Positions 1-6,186 are shown, counted from the first letter of the stretch. The stretch: DNA of 14,629 nt from Candidatus Nomurabacteria bacterium RIFCSPLOWO2_02_FULL_42_17 (GCA_001786095.1 MFVN01000040.1:1-14629), one strand, 5' to 3'. Numbers and translations: made by a program. The notes: a model not told the origin generated them from the sequence alone.

Positions 1-1
1 C

Positions 2-2830
2 AGCGCCAACATTTCTTCCGATGGTTCCAGTGGCTGGTGCACCGTTCAGATGACGGCCTCCAAGACCGTAACCGCCAGCTTCAAATCTAAGACGAGCTCG
101 ACCAACTATGTCTTGACTGTCAGCAAACAAAGCGTCAACGGAGGCAATGGCACGGTTACCATTTCGCCCACTACCGCCACGTCCTGTGGTTATGGCTGTT
201 TTAATTATCCGGCCGGCGAACGGGTTATTCTTGTCGCCAGTCCAAACTCTGGCTCAACTTTCTCCGGCTGGAGTGGGGATTGCGTAGGTTTGGGTTTAAC
301 CTGCAATGTGACCATGTCTTTGGCCAAGAATGTCATTGCCACCTTTAGCGCAGGCACGACGACAGGGGGAGGAGGAACCCCAGCCGGTTTTTTCAATTTA
401 TCCGTGACTAAACAAGGTTCCGGCGTGGGAACAGTGCGTTCTTTTCCGACCGGTATTGATTGCGGAACCGCCTGTGATGATGATTTTGATTCCGGCGACA
501 ATGTCATACTAACTGTCTTGGCGGATGACTCATCTATTTTTTCCGGCTGGGGAGGGGATTGTTCTGGAACAGGAATAACTTGCACTGTTTCCATGACCGC
601 TACTAAAACAGTTACAGCCAGTTTTGATACAAAAGAAATTTCTGGACCTTCTAATCCCCAACTCAAAACTTTAACTGTATCAAAAGATGGACCGGGTGTT
701 GGTGGTGTTGTTTACAGTTCTCCGCGGGGTATCGCCTGTGGCACTGTTTCTTCCGTTCCGAATGGTATCAATATTGGCCCCTTTAATCCTTTCCCTTGTA
801 CGGCCAGTTTTACCGCGGGTACCTATCTCACCTTGAACGCCTTGCCCGGCCCTATGTCATTTATCTCCGGTTGGGGTGGTTGTAATAATCAGAGTGTTTA
901 TCCTGATGGTTCTGGTTGGTGTTTGGTGCGCATAGACCCAGACCAGACAAACCAAGAAGTTGTTGCTAATTTTGAAGTGGATGTCGCTGGTATTATACGC
1001 ACCGCCGGAGGTATAGTTGGCGCGCTTAACGCCAAAACGGTTGAGGTTAATGTTTCCGGCGGGGGGCAGGGAAAGGTCTGGAGTAATGTTTCTCGTTTGA
1101 CCGGCGGTATGATTAGTTGCGAACCTGACTGCTCGCAGGACTTCACATTTCTCTCCCAGGTGTTTTTACAAGCTATACCTGACTTTGGCTCGGTCTTTGC
1201 CGGCTGGAGTGATTGCAATAGTCAAACTAATTTGTGTGAATTCTCGGCTGGAGGTATAGGTGCTGGCTTTGTAGGTGGGCGAAAAACCGTGGGCGCGCGG
1301 TTTGAATTAGACACCCGCAGATTAACCGTCACACCGCCGGCGACAAATAGCGACAAAGTTACCATCAAGGGGCAGGGAATTGATTGCGGGACTGATTGCC
1401 AAGAAGATTATATTTACAATTCTTTTACTTCTGTGACCGCCACTGCCCAAACAGGTTTTGCTATCACCGGCTGGAGCGGTTGTTCCTCTAGTAATCTTCT
1501 GGCTGGCGGAGGCGGTTATTGTATGGCGAGAATGAATAGAGATATCAATGTTTCTTTTACTGTCGGCGCGAGTAATGTAAGTGGTGTTTCTAAAAGGGAG
1601 TTAGCTATTACGAAAAAAGGCGACGGCGAAGGAGTTTTCTTTACCGCGCCGGTGGGTGCGCCTTGCGCGAACGTGGCGTTAAATTGTTCGGCTTTTAACT
1701 TAGGGCAAACCGTAACTATTCGGGTAATTCCCAATCCCGGATCCAGTCTTTTAAGTTGGTCTGAAACAAATTGTTTAAGTTCAACGACTTGCAATGTTAC
1801 TATGGATACTGACAAGGTCATTGATTTTACTCTTAAAAAGTCCACACCCGCGAACTCGCGCGCCCTGACTGTTACTAAGGTCGGTAATGGCACTGTTTCT
1901 ATTTCTCCTCGTATCGCCACGTCGTGCGGTTACGGTTGTTGGGCTTATCCCGCCGGCACATCGGTTACTCTCACCGCCAGTCCAAGTTCCGCTTTTATAT
2001 CTTGGTCGGGTGCCTGTTCGGGTTCTAACACAACTTGCACCGTTTCTATGGACAGTGATAAATCCGTAACCGCGACTTTCACGGCGACTGGTGGTGGCGG
2101 AGGGGGAGGTGGGGGTGGAACCGGTGGCCTGACACAAGAGCTTGTTGTTGGTTGGCTGACAGAGGCTTCTAATGTTAATGGTGAATACACAGTAGGCACA
2201 AGTGGAACAATTACCTCCATTCCGTCAGGCATTGTTTGTTCTTCAGTGTATTCTTCTTCTCCCCAAAATTCTCCCCCTCCCCAAACAACATCAGTCTGCA
2301 CTTATCGTTTTCCAAAAGATAGTAACGTAACCTTAACCGCGACACCAGATTCAGGTTTTGAGTTTAAGGGATGGACAGGGAGCGATTGTTTAGTTAACGA
2401 AACAAATCCAAGAATCTGCACTATTAAGATGACTGGAGATAAAAATAATAACCTGGCAACTTTTAAACCCACCACTGACGACGATGTGATAAAAGATGAT
2501 GATGTTATAAAAGATACCGACACCATCACTGGCACCAAACTCAAAAACCCCATCAATGTGGACGACTTTCCGTCTTTCATCAGAAAAATACTGGACATAC
2601 TTCTTAAAATAGGCGTGCCAGTCGTGGCAATTTTCATAATTTACTCCGGCTTCCTGTTCGTGTCTGCGCAGGGCAACAGCGAAAAACTCACCAAAGCCCG
2701 CCAAACTTTCCTTTGGACGATTGTCGGCGCGGCGATTATTCTGGGGGCGTGGGTCTTGGCGCAAGCCATCGGCGAGACGGTAGAAGAAATAAGGTCAACA
2801 GTCTTGTCGCTTTACAAGTTTTGGGCGTAG
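2..2830 (+). CDS. Giant cysteine-rich InlB-type repeat protein with pilin-like C-terminus (5' partial)
   Basis: The frame is open from the first bases, so the ATG at 50 is internal and the true start lies outside the window. The visible 943 codons contain one partial and about eight full repeats of roughly 65-110 residues. Each has a strand-rich start (LTVSK-like), paired cysteines, a GWSG/GWGG turn, a C-x-V-x-M segment and a V-x-A-x-F end. This is the pattern of divergent InlB B-repeat/Flg_new domains, which in other bacteria form rigid cell-surface stalks. Cysteines recur at matching places, so intra-repeat disulfides outside the membrane are likely (inference). A ten-glycine linker (2090-2119) and an acidic spacer lead to two hydrophobic helices near the C-terminus (about 2612-2668 and 2711-2773). 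These resemble the T4SS_pilin/TrbC-VirB2 helical pair of the following genes. Probable role: a surface adhesin or stalk anchored in, or assembled with, a pilus-like complex. No enzymatic motif is visible. Stop TAG. Confidence 0.8.
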   Translation, partial: SANISSDGSSGWCTVQMTASKTVTASFKSKTSSTNYVLTVSKQSVNGGNGTVTISPTTATSCGYGCFNYPAGERVILVASPNSGSTFSGWSGDCVGLGLTCNVTMSLAKNVIATFSAGTTTGGGGTPAGFFNLSVTKQGSGVGTVRSFPTGIDCGTACDDDFDSGDNVILTVLADDSSIFSGWGGDCSGTGITCTVSMTATKTVTASFDTKEISGPSNPQLKTLTVSKDGPGVGGVVYSSPRGIACGTVSSVPNGINIGPFNPFPCTASFTAGTYLTLNALPGPMSFISGWGGCNNQSVYPDGSGWCLVRIDPDQTNQEVVANFEVDVAGIIRTAGGIVGALNAKTVEVNVSGGGQGKVWSNVSRLTGGMISCEPDCSQDFTFLSQVFLQAIPDFGSVFAGWSDCNSQTNLCEFSAGGIGAGFVGGRKTVGARFELDTRRLTVTPPATNSDKVTIKGQGIDCGTDCQEDYIYNSFTSVTATAQTGFAITGWSGCSSSNLLAGGGGYCMARMNRDINVSFTVGASNVSGVSKRELAITKKGDGEGVFFTAPVGAPCANVALNCSAFNLGQTVTIRVIPNPGSSLLSWSETNCLSSTTCNVTMDTDKVIDFTLKKSTPANSRALTVTKVGNGTVSISPRIATSCGYGCWAYPAGTSVTLTASPSSAFISWSGACSGSNTTCTVSMDSDKSVTATFTATGGGGGGGGGGTGGLTQELVVGWLTEASNVNGEYTVGTSGTITSIPSGIVCSSVYSSSPQNSPPPQTTSVCTYRFPKDSNVTLTATPDSGFEFKGWTGSDCLVNETNPRICTIKMTGDKNNNLATFKPTTDDDVIKDDDVIKDTDTITGTKLKNPINVDDFPSFIRKILDILLKIGVPVVAIFIIYSGFLFVSAQGNSEKLTKARQTFLWTIVGAAIILGAWVLAQAIGETVEEIRSTVLSLYKFWA
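113..2470 (+). repeat. Eight InlB-B/Flg_new-like protein repeats
   Basis: Approximate repeat limits by reading the translation are 113-346, 397-624, 668-973, 1038-1305, 1319-1560, 1599-1831, 1862-2080 and 2138-2467. A further partial copy ends near 82. Landmarks shared by most copies are a Cys pair in the first half, GW(S/G)G, a Cys before and after the GW turn, and a terminal aromatic strand. Copies 3, 4 and 8 are longer, with insertions between the first cysteines or after the GW motif. Copies 1 and 7 share a TATSCGYGC...YPAG block found in no other copy. Confidence 0.7.
2477..2512 (+). repeat. Tandem 18-bp coding repeat (DDDVIK x2)
   Basis: Two consecutive 18-nt units encode DDDVIK twice, just before the C-terminal membrane segment. 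They differ only at third codon positions. The segment is a charged spacer between the repeat stalk and the membrane helices. Confidence 0.75.
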
Positions 2831-2851
2831 TCCTGTTAAAAACTTGTCATT

Positions 2852-2923
2852 AACCCCTCCCTACCTCCCCTTATCAGGGGAGGCGAGAATCAAGTCCCCC
2901 TGACAAGGGGGATTTAGGGGGTT
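2852..2923. repeat. GC-rich inverted-repeat (REP/MITE-like) element, copy 1
   Basis: Two hairpins, CCTCCCC/GGGGAGG with loop TTATCA (2864-2883) and TCCCCC/GGGGGA with loop TGACAA (2895-2912), are enclosed by an outer AACCCC (2852-2857) / GGGGTT (2918-2923) pair. A related arrangement occurs at 3343-3425. It lies between the repeat protein and the first pilin gene. It has no U-tract after the stems, so it is more probably a dispersed palindromic repeat than a classical terminator, although it could slow or stop transcription. Confidence 0.75.
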
Positions 2924-2941
2924 GTACAGGGTTTTCCACTT

Positions 2942-2968
2942 TTGTTAAAGTTTTTAATGAGATATAAT
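2942..2968 (+). promoter_or_regulatory. Promoter of first pilin gene, apparently leaderless
   Basis: There is a perfect TATAAT at 2963-2968. A weak -35 (TTGTTA, 2942-2947) lies 15 bp upstream. The ATG at 2975 begins seven bases after the last T of the -10, where transcription would normally start, so the mRNA would have no leader. No SD sequence precedes the ATG. Confidence 0.6.
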
Positions 2969-2974
2969 TTAACT

Positions 2975-3334
2975 ATGTTTAATTTAAGCAAAGTTTTCTC
3001 AAAGATAATATATCTATTAACCATGATTGCGGTCGGTTTGCCATCTGTGGCTCTGGCCGCGCCTAATAACATAAAGGATTTGCTGGATATGTTCACCGAC
3101 CTTCTTATAAACTCGGTTGTTCCTCTGCTTATCGCCGCGGCTATGGTCGTTTTTATCTGGGGTATGATTGAATTTGTAGGCAACGCCGACAACGAGGAAA
3201 AACGCGCCAAGGGCAAGCAATTGATGCTCTGGGGCATAATCGGGTTCTTCGTTATTGTGTCAATTTGGGGGCTGGTCGGGCTTTTTACAAACTTTTTCGG
3301 CGTTCCCAGCGGGATGCCTCGGTTGCCGGAGTAG
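2975..3334 (+). CDS. T4SS-pilin-like small membrane protein 1
   Basis: This encodes 119 residues. The reading frame is open further upstream and could begin at a TTG at 2942. I chose the ATG at 2975 because it gives a clean signal peptide (hydrophobic core about 10-25, AxA-type site at ALA|AP, residues 26-29) and because the -10 box lies just before it. The mature part has two membrane helices (about 48-66 and 84-106) joined by a charged loop, NADNEEKRAKGKQ. Aromatic WG pairs sit in both helices (IWG, LWG, IWG). This layout matches the pilin-like T4SS_pilin/TrbC-VirB2 families common in Patescibacteria. Probable role: subunit of a membrane-embedded or extracellular filament. No cognate secretion ATPase is present in the window, so the machine it serves cannot be seen here. 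Confidence 0.75.
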   Translation: MFNLSKVFSKIIYLLTMIAVGLPSVALAAPNNIKDLLDMFTDLLINSVVPLLIAAAMVVFIWGMIEFVGNADNEEKRAKGKQLMLWGIIGFFVIVSIWGLVGLFTNFFGVPSGMPRLPE

Positions 3335-3342
3335 GGAAATTA

Positions 3343-3425
3343 GCCTCCCCCTGATAAGGGGGAGGTGCCAAGGGCGGAGGGGGTTATATCCAAACCCCTC
3401 CCGGCCTCCCCTTATCAAGGGAGGA
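3343..3425. repeat. GC-rich inverted-repeat element, copies 2 and 3 head-to-head
   Basis: Hairpin CCTCCCCC/GGGGGAGG with loop TGATAA (3344-3365) is followed by GGAGGGGGTT (3376-3385). After about 8 bp comes the inverse AACCCCTCC (3394-3402) and a second hairpin CCTCCC...GGGAGG (3405-3424). The left half is the reverse complement of the right half, so two half-elements face each other. The sequence family is that of the element at 2852-2923. It fills the gap after pilin 1. No real gene is encoded in it; short open frames here are the translated repeat. Confidence 0.75.
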
Positions 3426-3460
3426 GAAAATGCGGGGAAAAACAATATTCACACCCCCCG

Positions 3461-3487
3461 TTGACTGGCTGTTAAGTGTGCTACAAT
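3461..3487 (+). promoter_or_regulatory. Promoter upstream of pilin genes 2 and 3
   Basis: TTGACT (3461-3466), a 15-bp spacer and TACAAT (3482-3487) preceded by TGC give an extended -10 (TGnTACAAT). The short spacer is compensated by the extended -10. Start would be near 3494, leaving a leader of about 64 nt before the ATG at 3558. It lies just past the inverted-repeat element, so pilins 2 and 3 can be expressed apart from pilin 1. Confidence 0.6.
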
Positions 3488-3537
3488 TAAGGCATTATTA
3501 AGAATTTTAAGGTCGTCAATATTAGAAGCTTATAAGG

Positions 3538-3555
3538 TTTATAAAATTTATAAAA
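3538..3555 (+). repeat. Two tandem TTTATAAAA 9-mers before pilin 2
   Basis: A perfect 9-bp tandem duplication lies directly before the ATG at 3558. No SD is visible, so the AU-rich unstructured leader itself may permit initiation. Each unit also holds a -10-like TATAAA. Confidence 0.6.
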
Positions 3556-3557
3556 TT

Positions 3558-3932
3558 ATGAAAAAGTTTATTTCAACTTTGGGCGTGGTCGCGGCGGGTC
3601 TTTTGCCTCTTTCGGTTTTGGCGCAGATCATTGGAGGAACAGGTGGAACTGCGAGCGGCACGCAAGTAACCAGTATTCTTACCCAGGTTCTCACTGTTCT
3701 TAATATCGTCATGCCAATTGTTCTCGGCCTCGGGGTTATCTATTTCATCTGGGGCGTTGTTCAATATGTAACTGCCAAAGACGAGGAGAAAAAGAAAGAA
3801 GGACGAGGCATAATGATTATGGGAATTATTGGTATTTTCATTATTGCTTCCATCTGGGGTTTGGTTGCGCTCATCGCTGGTTTCACTGGTGTTGGACAAG
3901 GTGGCGGTATTTCCAACCCATACACGATTTAA
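3558..3932 (+). CDS. T4SS-pilin-like small membrane protein 2
   Basis: This encodes 124 residues. A signal peptide covers residues 1-22 (MKK start, hydrophobic core, VLA|Q cleavage site). A Gly/Thr-rich mature N-terminus follows, then two membrane helices (about 48-70 and 86-109) joined by a charged loop (AKDEEKKKEGRG). FIWG in helix 1 and SIWGLV in helix 2 match the neighbouring proteins 1 and 3. The tail is Gly-rich. It belongs to the same pilin-like family as its neighbours but has diverged, which suggests a distinct subunit and not a recent copy. It is separated from pilin 3 by 18 bp and is probably co-transcribed with it. No SD is visible. The exact biological role is unknown. Confidence 0.75.
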   Translation: MKKFISTLGVVAAGLLPLSVLAQIIGGTGGTASGTQVTSILTQVLTVLNIVMPIVLGLGVIYFIWGVVQYVTAKDEEKKKEGRGIMIMGIIGIFIIASIWGLVALIAGFTGVGQGGGISNPYTI

Positions 3933-3950
3933 GATTTTTCACCTAAAGAT

Positions 3951-4238
3951 ATGAATTTCAGCCTAGTGGCGGTTGCCTATGCCGATTTTGACGCGGTTCT
4001 GCGCAAGGTTAACCAGACCATACTTAACCCGTTAATTGCTCTGCTCTTCGCCGTGGCTTTGGTGATGTTTATTTGGGGCGTGGTGGAGTTTACCGCCAAT
4101 GCCGGCAATGAAGAAAAGCGCACCACTGGCCGTCAGCATATTTTGTGGGGCATAGTCGGGATGATAATAATGATTTCTGTTTTCGGTATAATGCGACTTA
4201 TCACCGGCACTATCGGGTCTGATGTTCCAATTCCATAA
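3951..4238 (+). CDS. T4SS-pilin-like small membrane protein 3
   Basis: This encodes 95 residues, the shortest of the three pilin-like proteins. The N-terminus is a very short hydrophobic stretch ending AYA|D (residues 9-12), which could be a minimal signal peptide. Helices at about 25-46 and 64-86 flank the loop NAGNEEKRTTGRQ, nearly the same as in protein 1 (NADNEEKRAKGKQ). It is therefore closer to protein 1 than to protein 2, even though protein 2 lies between them. It ends just before a hairpin that could terminate the pilin transcript as well as the opposing operon. Family assignment rests on the two-helix architecture and the WG motifs; the machine is not identified. Confidence 0.72.
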   Translation: MNFSLVAVAYADFDAVLRKVNQTILNPLIALLFAVALVMFIWGVVEFTANAGNEEKRTTGRQHILWGIVGMIIMISVFGIMRLITGTIGSDVPIP

Positions 4239-4251
4239 TTTCTGTTTTCTG

Positions 4252-4292
4252 GAAATAAAAATGGGCGTCTCTGTTGTGTTAACAGGACGCCC
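4252..4292 (-). terminator. Intrinsic terminator between convergent operons
   Basis: GGGCGTC (4263-4269) plus CTGTT (4271-4275) pair with AACAG (4281-4285) and GACGCCC (4286-4292). This gives a 12-bp stem with one bulged base and a 5-nt loop. Read on the minus strand the stem is followed by ATTTTTATTT, a proper U-tract, so it ends the SPFH operon. On the plus strand the tail (GTTGGTGTTATC) is only weakly U-rich. Confidence 0.8.
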
Positions 4293-4320
4293 GTTGGTGT
4301 TATCTCAAAGAAAGAACTAA

Positions 4321-4830
4321 CTAGGTCCCGGAAAGTTTTAAAGTAACCCGTACTTGCACGGGTGCTTTTACTTTACTTTCCAGGGGTATCCTTATGGTCC
4401 GGTACCCCGATGGTCCTTGGTATCCCAAGGGTTGAAGGGGATATTTAATCCTTTCTTCCCCATCAGGAAAGCTGATTTTTATGGGAACATCTGCCTTATA
4501 ATTGGCAGTGTACCCATTTGGACCATAGAAGGAAACCTCTCCCCCGACCGGTATGGTCAGGTGAAGAACAGTCGGCGTCGGGGGTACATACGCCCGCGGA
4601 GCCGAATAAGAATAAGTCGGCTGTGGCTGGTCGTCGCCGCTGTCGCTTGTCAACAGAAGGGCAAAAAGGCAACCAATCGCGAGCAACCCCAGAATCGCCT
4701 TGAATGCATAGTAATGGCGATTCTTCTCTTCTTTTTTTTCCGGCTCTGGCGTTTCTGGTTCAGCCGGCAGTGTCCCTAGTTGTGGCTGTTCGCGTTTACG
4801 GAATGGCCACAAGATTCTCTGGATTCTCAT
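4321..4830 (-). CDS. Small single-pass membrane protein, unknown function
   Basis: This encodes 169 residues of an unrecognised family. A basic N-terminus and a Pro/Glu/Lys-rich cytoplasmic stretch (about 20-38) precede one membrane helix (about 42-62). A Pro/Tyr/Ser-rich linker and a strand-rich domain (about 86-169), which would lie outside the membrane, complete it. The latter has GEVSFYGPNGY and PLGYQGPSGY motifs, suggestive of a small beta-sandwich. The start is secure: AGGAGG sits 5 nt before the ATG, inside the last codons of the SPFH gene, and the SPFH stop TAG directly abuts this ATG. The two proteins are therefore translationally coupled and very probably work together at the membrane. 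No catalytic motif is seen. Confidence 0.7.
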   Translation of the reverse strand: MRIQRILWPFRKREQPQLGTLPAEPETPEPEKKEEKNRHYYAFKAILGLLAIGCLFALLLTSDSGDDQPQPTYSYSAPRAYVPPTPTVLHLTIPVGGEVSFYGPNGYTANYKADVPIKISFPDGEERIKYPLQPLGYQGPSGYRTIRIPLESKVKAPVQVRVTLKLSGT

Positions 4831-5880
4831 CTAATCCTCCTTTTCTTTTTTGGGAGAGACGGGAATATTAAAAAGCAAATTATCCCCACCACCTCCGGGT
4901 GTTACCAAATTAGAATTTTCTATTGCCTGAAGCCTCCGAAGTTCCGCCGCTCGCGGATTATCTTCCATCTCCTTACCAACAATTTTAAGGTGGTAAGCTT
5001 CCCCTTCAGCAACTGTTTTCTTGGCGTCGCGTTCTCCTTCTGCTTTCTCGCGCACGCCTTCCGCGTTGAGTTTGGCGATTTCCTTAGCGCGCAGGGCTTT
5101 CTTCACCTCCTCATCCGAGATTTCCTGATAGGCCACAAATTGAACAGAAACTATTTCGTGGCCTATTTCCCTTAACAGGAGCTCGTTTCTCGTCTTCTTT
5201 AGATGTTCCTCGAAAGAACTTTTGTTTTCCTTGAACTCATTTCTAAGGTCATCAAAAGATATTTTCCCCCCCGTTTCTTTTGCGCCCGTCTGAATTGTGC
5301 TGGTCAAGAAATTGATAAAATTTCCTGTCGGCAGAATTCCAAAGAACGCCCGAAAGAAATTTTTTACTTCCACCGTTACTAAGAGAAGGAAGTTAACCTT
5401 TATATTTCCTGTTAACTCCACCTCCCTGATCTCAACCGGATAGACCGTCTGGAAAAGAATACTTCCAACCGTTTCATCTCGTGGTTCAAGGGCGTAGTCG
5501 TTGCTTCCGGTTCCGCCGACCTTGGTATATTTATTCCACCGTAGGCGGAATTTCAGCACATTCCTTGGAGGAAGGCCAACCCAGTACATCCCCATCTTTT
5601 TTAGCAACCACCCCCAAAATCCTTGTTGGTCGCGCGGGTCGTCTTTGTCACCATCGGTTGCTGGCTCTGCGGCACCATCATCGTCGACTTTTTGCCCTTT
5701 TATATTTTCTATAAAGTGGTCAAAATCCTCGCCGCGCATTATTGCTCTAACGTGATTTTGCTGGCAGTAGGTCAGAATAAATTCAAACCGTGCCATGATA
5801 AGCATGGCGATATAAATCACAAAGCCTGAAATGACCGCGAACAGAATTGTCATCGCTGTCAAATTTAAAATATATTCCAT
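4831..5880 (-). CDS. SPFH/band-7 domain membrane protein
   Basis: This encodes 349 residues. An N-terminal membrane helix (about 7-30) is followed by an acidic low-complexity insert (about 62-86). An SPFH-type domain runs from about 105 to 265 (LPPRNVLKFRLRW..., EIREVELTG..., ...LTSTIQTGAKE, LLREIGHEIVSVQFVAYQEI). A charged Ala/Glu/Lys-rich coiled-coil segment (about 255-318: KALRAKEIAKLNAEGVREKA) and a short Gly-rich tail end it. These are features of stomatin/prohibitin/flotillin-like proteins, which form large ring oligomers at membranes and act as scaffolds. The cytoplasmic side is inferred. The SD AGGAGG lies about 10 nt before the ATG. It is the first gene of a two-gene operon with the downstream small membrane protein. 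No NfeD-type protease partner is present, which is the usual partner in other bacteria. Confidence 0.78.
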   Translation of the reverse strand: MEYILNLTAMTILFAVISGFVIYIAMLIMARFEFILTYCQQNHVRAIMRGEDFDHFIENIKGQKVDDDGAAEPATDGDKDDPRDQQGFWGWLLKKMGMYWVGLPPRNVLKFRLRWNKYTKVGGTGSNDYALEPRDETVGSILFQTVYPVEIREVELTGNIKVNFLLLVTVEVKNFFRAFFGILPTGNFINFLTSTIQTGAKETGGKISFDDLRNEFKENKSSFEEHLKKTRNELLLREIGHEIVSVQFVAYQEISDEEVKKALRAKEIAKLNAEGVREKAEGERDAKKTVAEGEAYHLKIVGKEMEDNPRAAELRRLQAIENSNLVTPGGGGDNLLFNIPVSPKKEKED

Positions 5881-5928
5881 GATATTCGCCCCTCCTTGGG
5901 CTTTTTTGTTAAAGAATTAAAAAAATCC

Positions 5929-5944
5929 GTGTATAATTATACAC
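5929..5944. promoter_or_regulatory. Perfect 16-bp palindrome over the -10 box
   Basis: GTGTATAATTATACAC reads the same on both strands and covers the whole -10 of the SPFH promoter. It could be an operator for a dimeric repressor. Because TATAAT also reads on the plus strand, it could instead mark a divergent start. Confidence 0.6.
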
Positions 5945-5963
5945 AATAATAAAAAAAAGTCAA
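5936..5963 (-). promoter_or_regulatory. Promoter of the SPFH operon
   Basis: On the minus strand TTGACT (5963-5958) and a perfect TATAAT (5941-5936) are 16 bp apart. The -35 begins at the base next to the 3' end of the tRNA-Leu gene. Expected start is near 5929, giving a leader of about 50 nt with SD AGGAGG. Confidence 0.75.
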
Positions 5964-6047
5964 TGCCGAGGGTGGGATTTGAACCCACAAGTCCTTGCGG
6001 ACATCAGCTCCTAAGGCTGACGCGTATTCCAGTTCCGCCACCTCGGC
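5964..6047 (-). tRNA. tRNA-Leu (anticodon UAG)
   Basis: The acceptor GCCGAGG pairs with CCTCGGC and the discriminator is A. The anticodon stem CAGC/GCTG encloses loop CTTAGGA with anticodon TAG. A long variable arm (GTCC GCAA GGAC) marks it as type II. The T-arm is GTGGG TTCAAAT CCCAC. CCA is not encoded (TTG follows). A run of eight T follows the gene on its own strand and may end the transcript. Confidence 0.95.
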
Positions 6048-6093
6048 ATTTATAAACACAATACACTATACAAAAAAAGATCTACGCGCGCCC

Positions 6094-6105
6094 GCCTGCG
6101 CAGGC
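6094..6105. repeat. 12-bp palindrome GCCTGCGCAGGC
   Basis: A perfect 12-bp palindrome abuts the downstream end of tRNA-Leu fragment A. With its flanks it can form a CCTGCC/GGCGGG hairpin on the minus strand, followed about 10 nt later by seven T. It may therefore be a weak terminator or a dispersed palindromic repeat. Confidence 0.5.
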
Positions 6106-6107
6106 AG

Positions 6108-6131
6108 GTCTGCCAATTCCGCCATCCCAGC
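6108..6131 (-). pseudogene. tRNA-Leu-like 5' fragment A
   Basis: On the minus strand this reads like the first 24 nt of a leucine tRNA: an acceptor strand starting GCTGGGA, then TGGCGGAATTGGCAGAC of the D-arm region. After GAC the sequence turns into a GC palindrome and no anticodon arm, variable arm or T-arm follows. It has the same orientation as the intact tRNA-Leu. Confidence 0.6.
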
Positions 6132-6150
6132 ACTTTGTATATGGAACAAA

Positions 6151-6173
6151 TCTGCCAATTCCGTCGCCCCCGC
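6151..6173 (-). pseudogene. tRNA-Leu-like 5' fragment B
   Basis: This is a second tRNA-Leu-like 5' end on the minus strand, 42 bp upstream of fragment A. It starts GCGGGGG and contains CGGAATTGGCAGA, identical to fragment A over that stretch. The acceptor strand differs from A, as expected for a different leucine isoacceptor. It breaks off after the D-loop. Confidence 0.58.
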
Positions 6174-6186
6174 ACTCCTCCCAATA

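Noticed and set aside
205-2764. Several long minus-strand frames under the repeat protein
   Set aside because: They are antisense shadows: composition mirrors the repeat codons, they overlap each other and have no SD.
2942-2974. TTG start at 2942 for the first pilin
   Set aside because: It would place the start within the -35 box and spoil the signal peptide; ATG 2975 is better.
2852-3425. Repeated hairpins as a CRISPR array
   Set aside because: Units are GC palindromes in opposite orientations with no regular spacers.
3255-3464. Small open frames on both strands across 3255-3464
   Set aside because: They are formed by the inverted-repeat element and the pilin 1 tail read in another frame.
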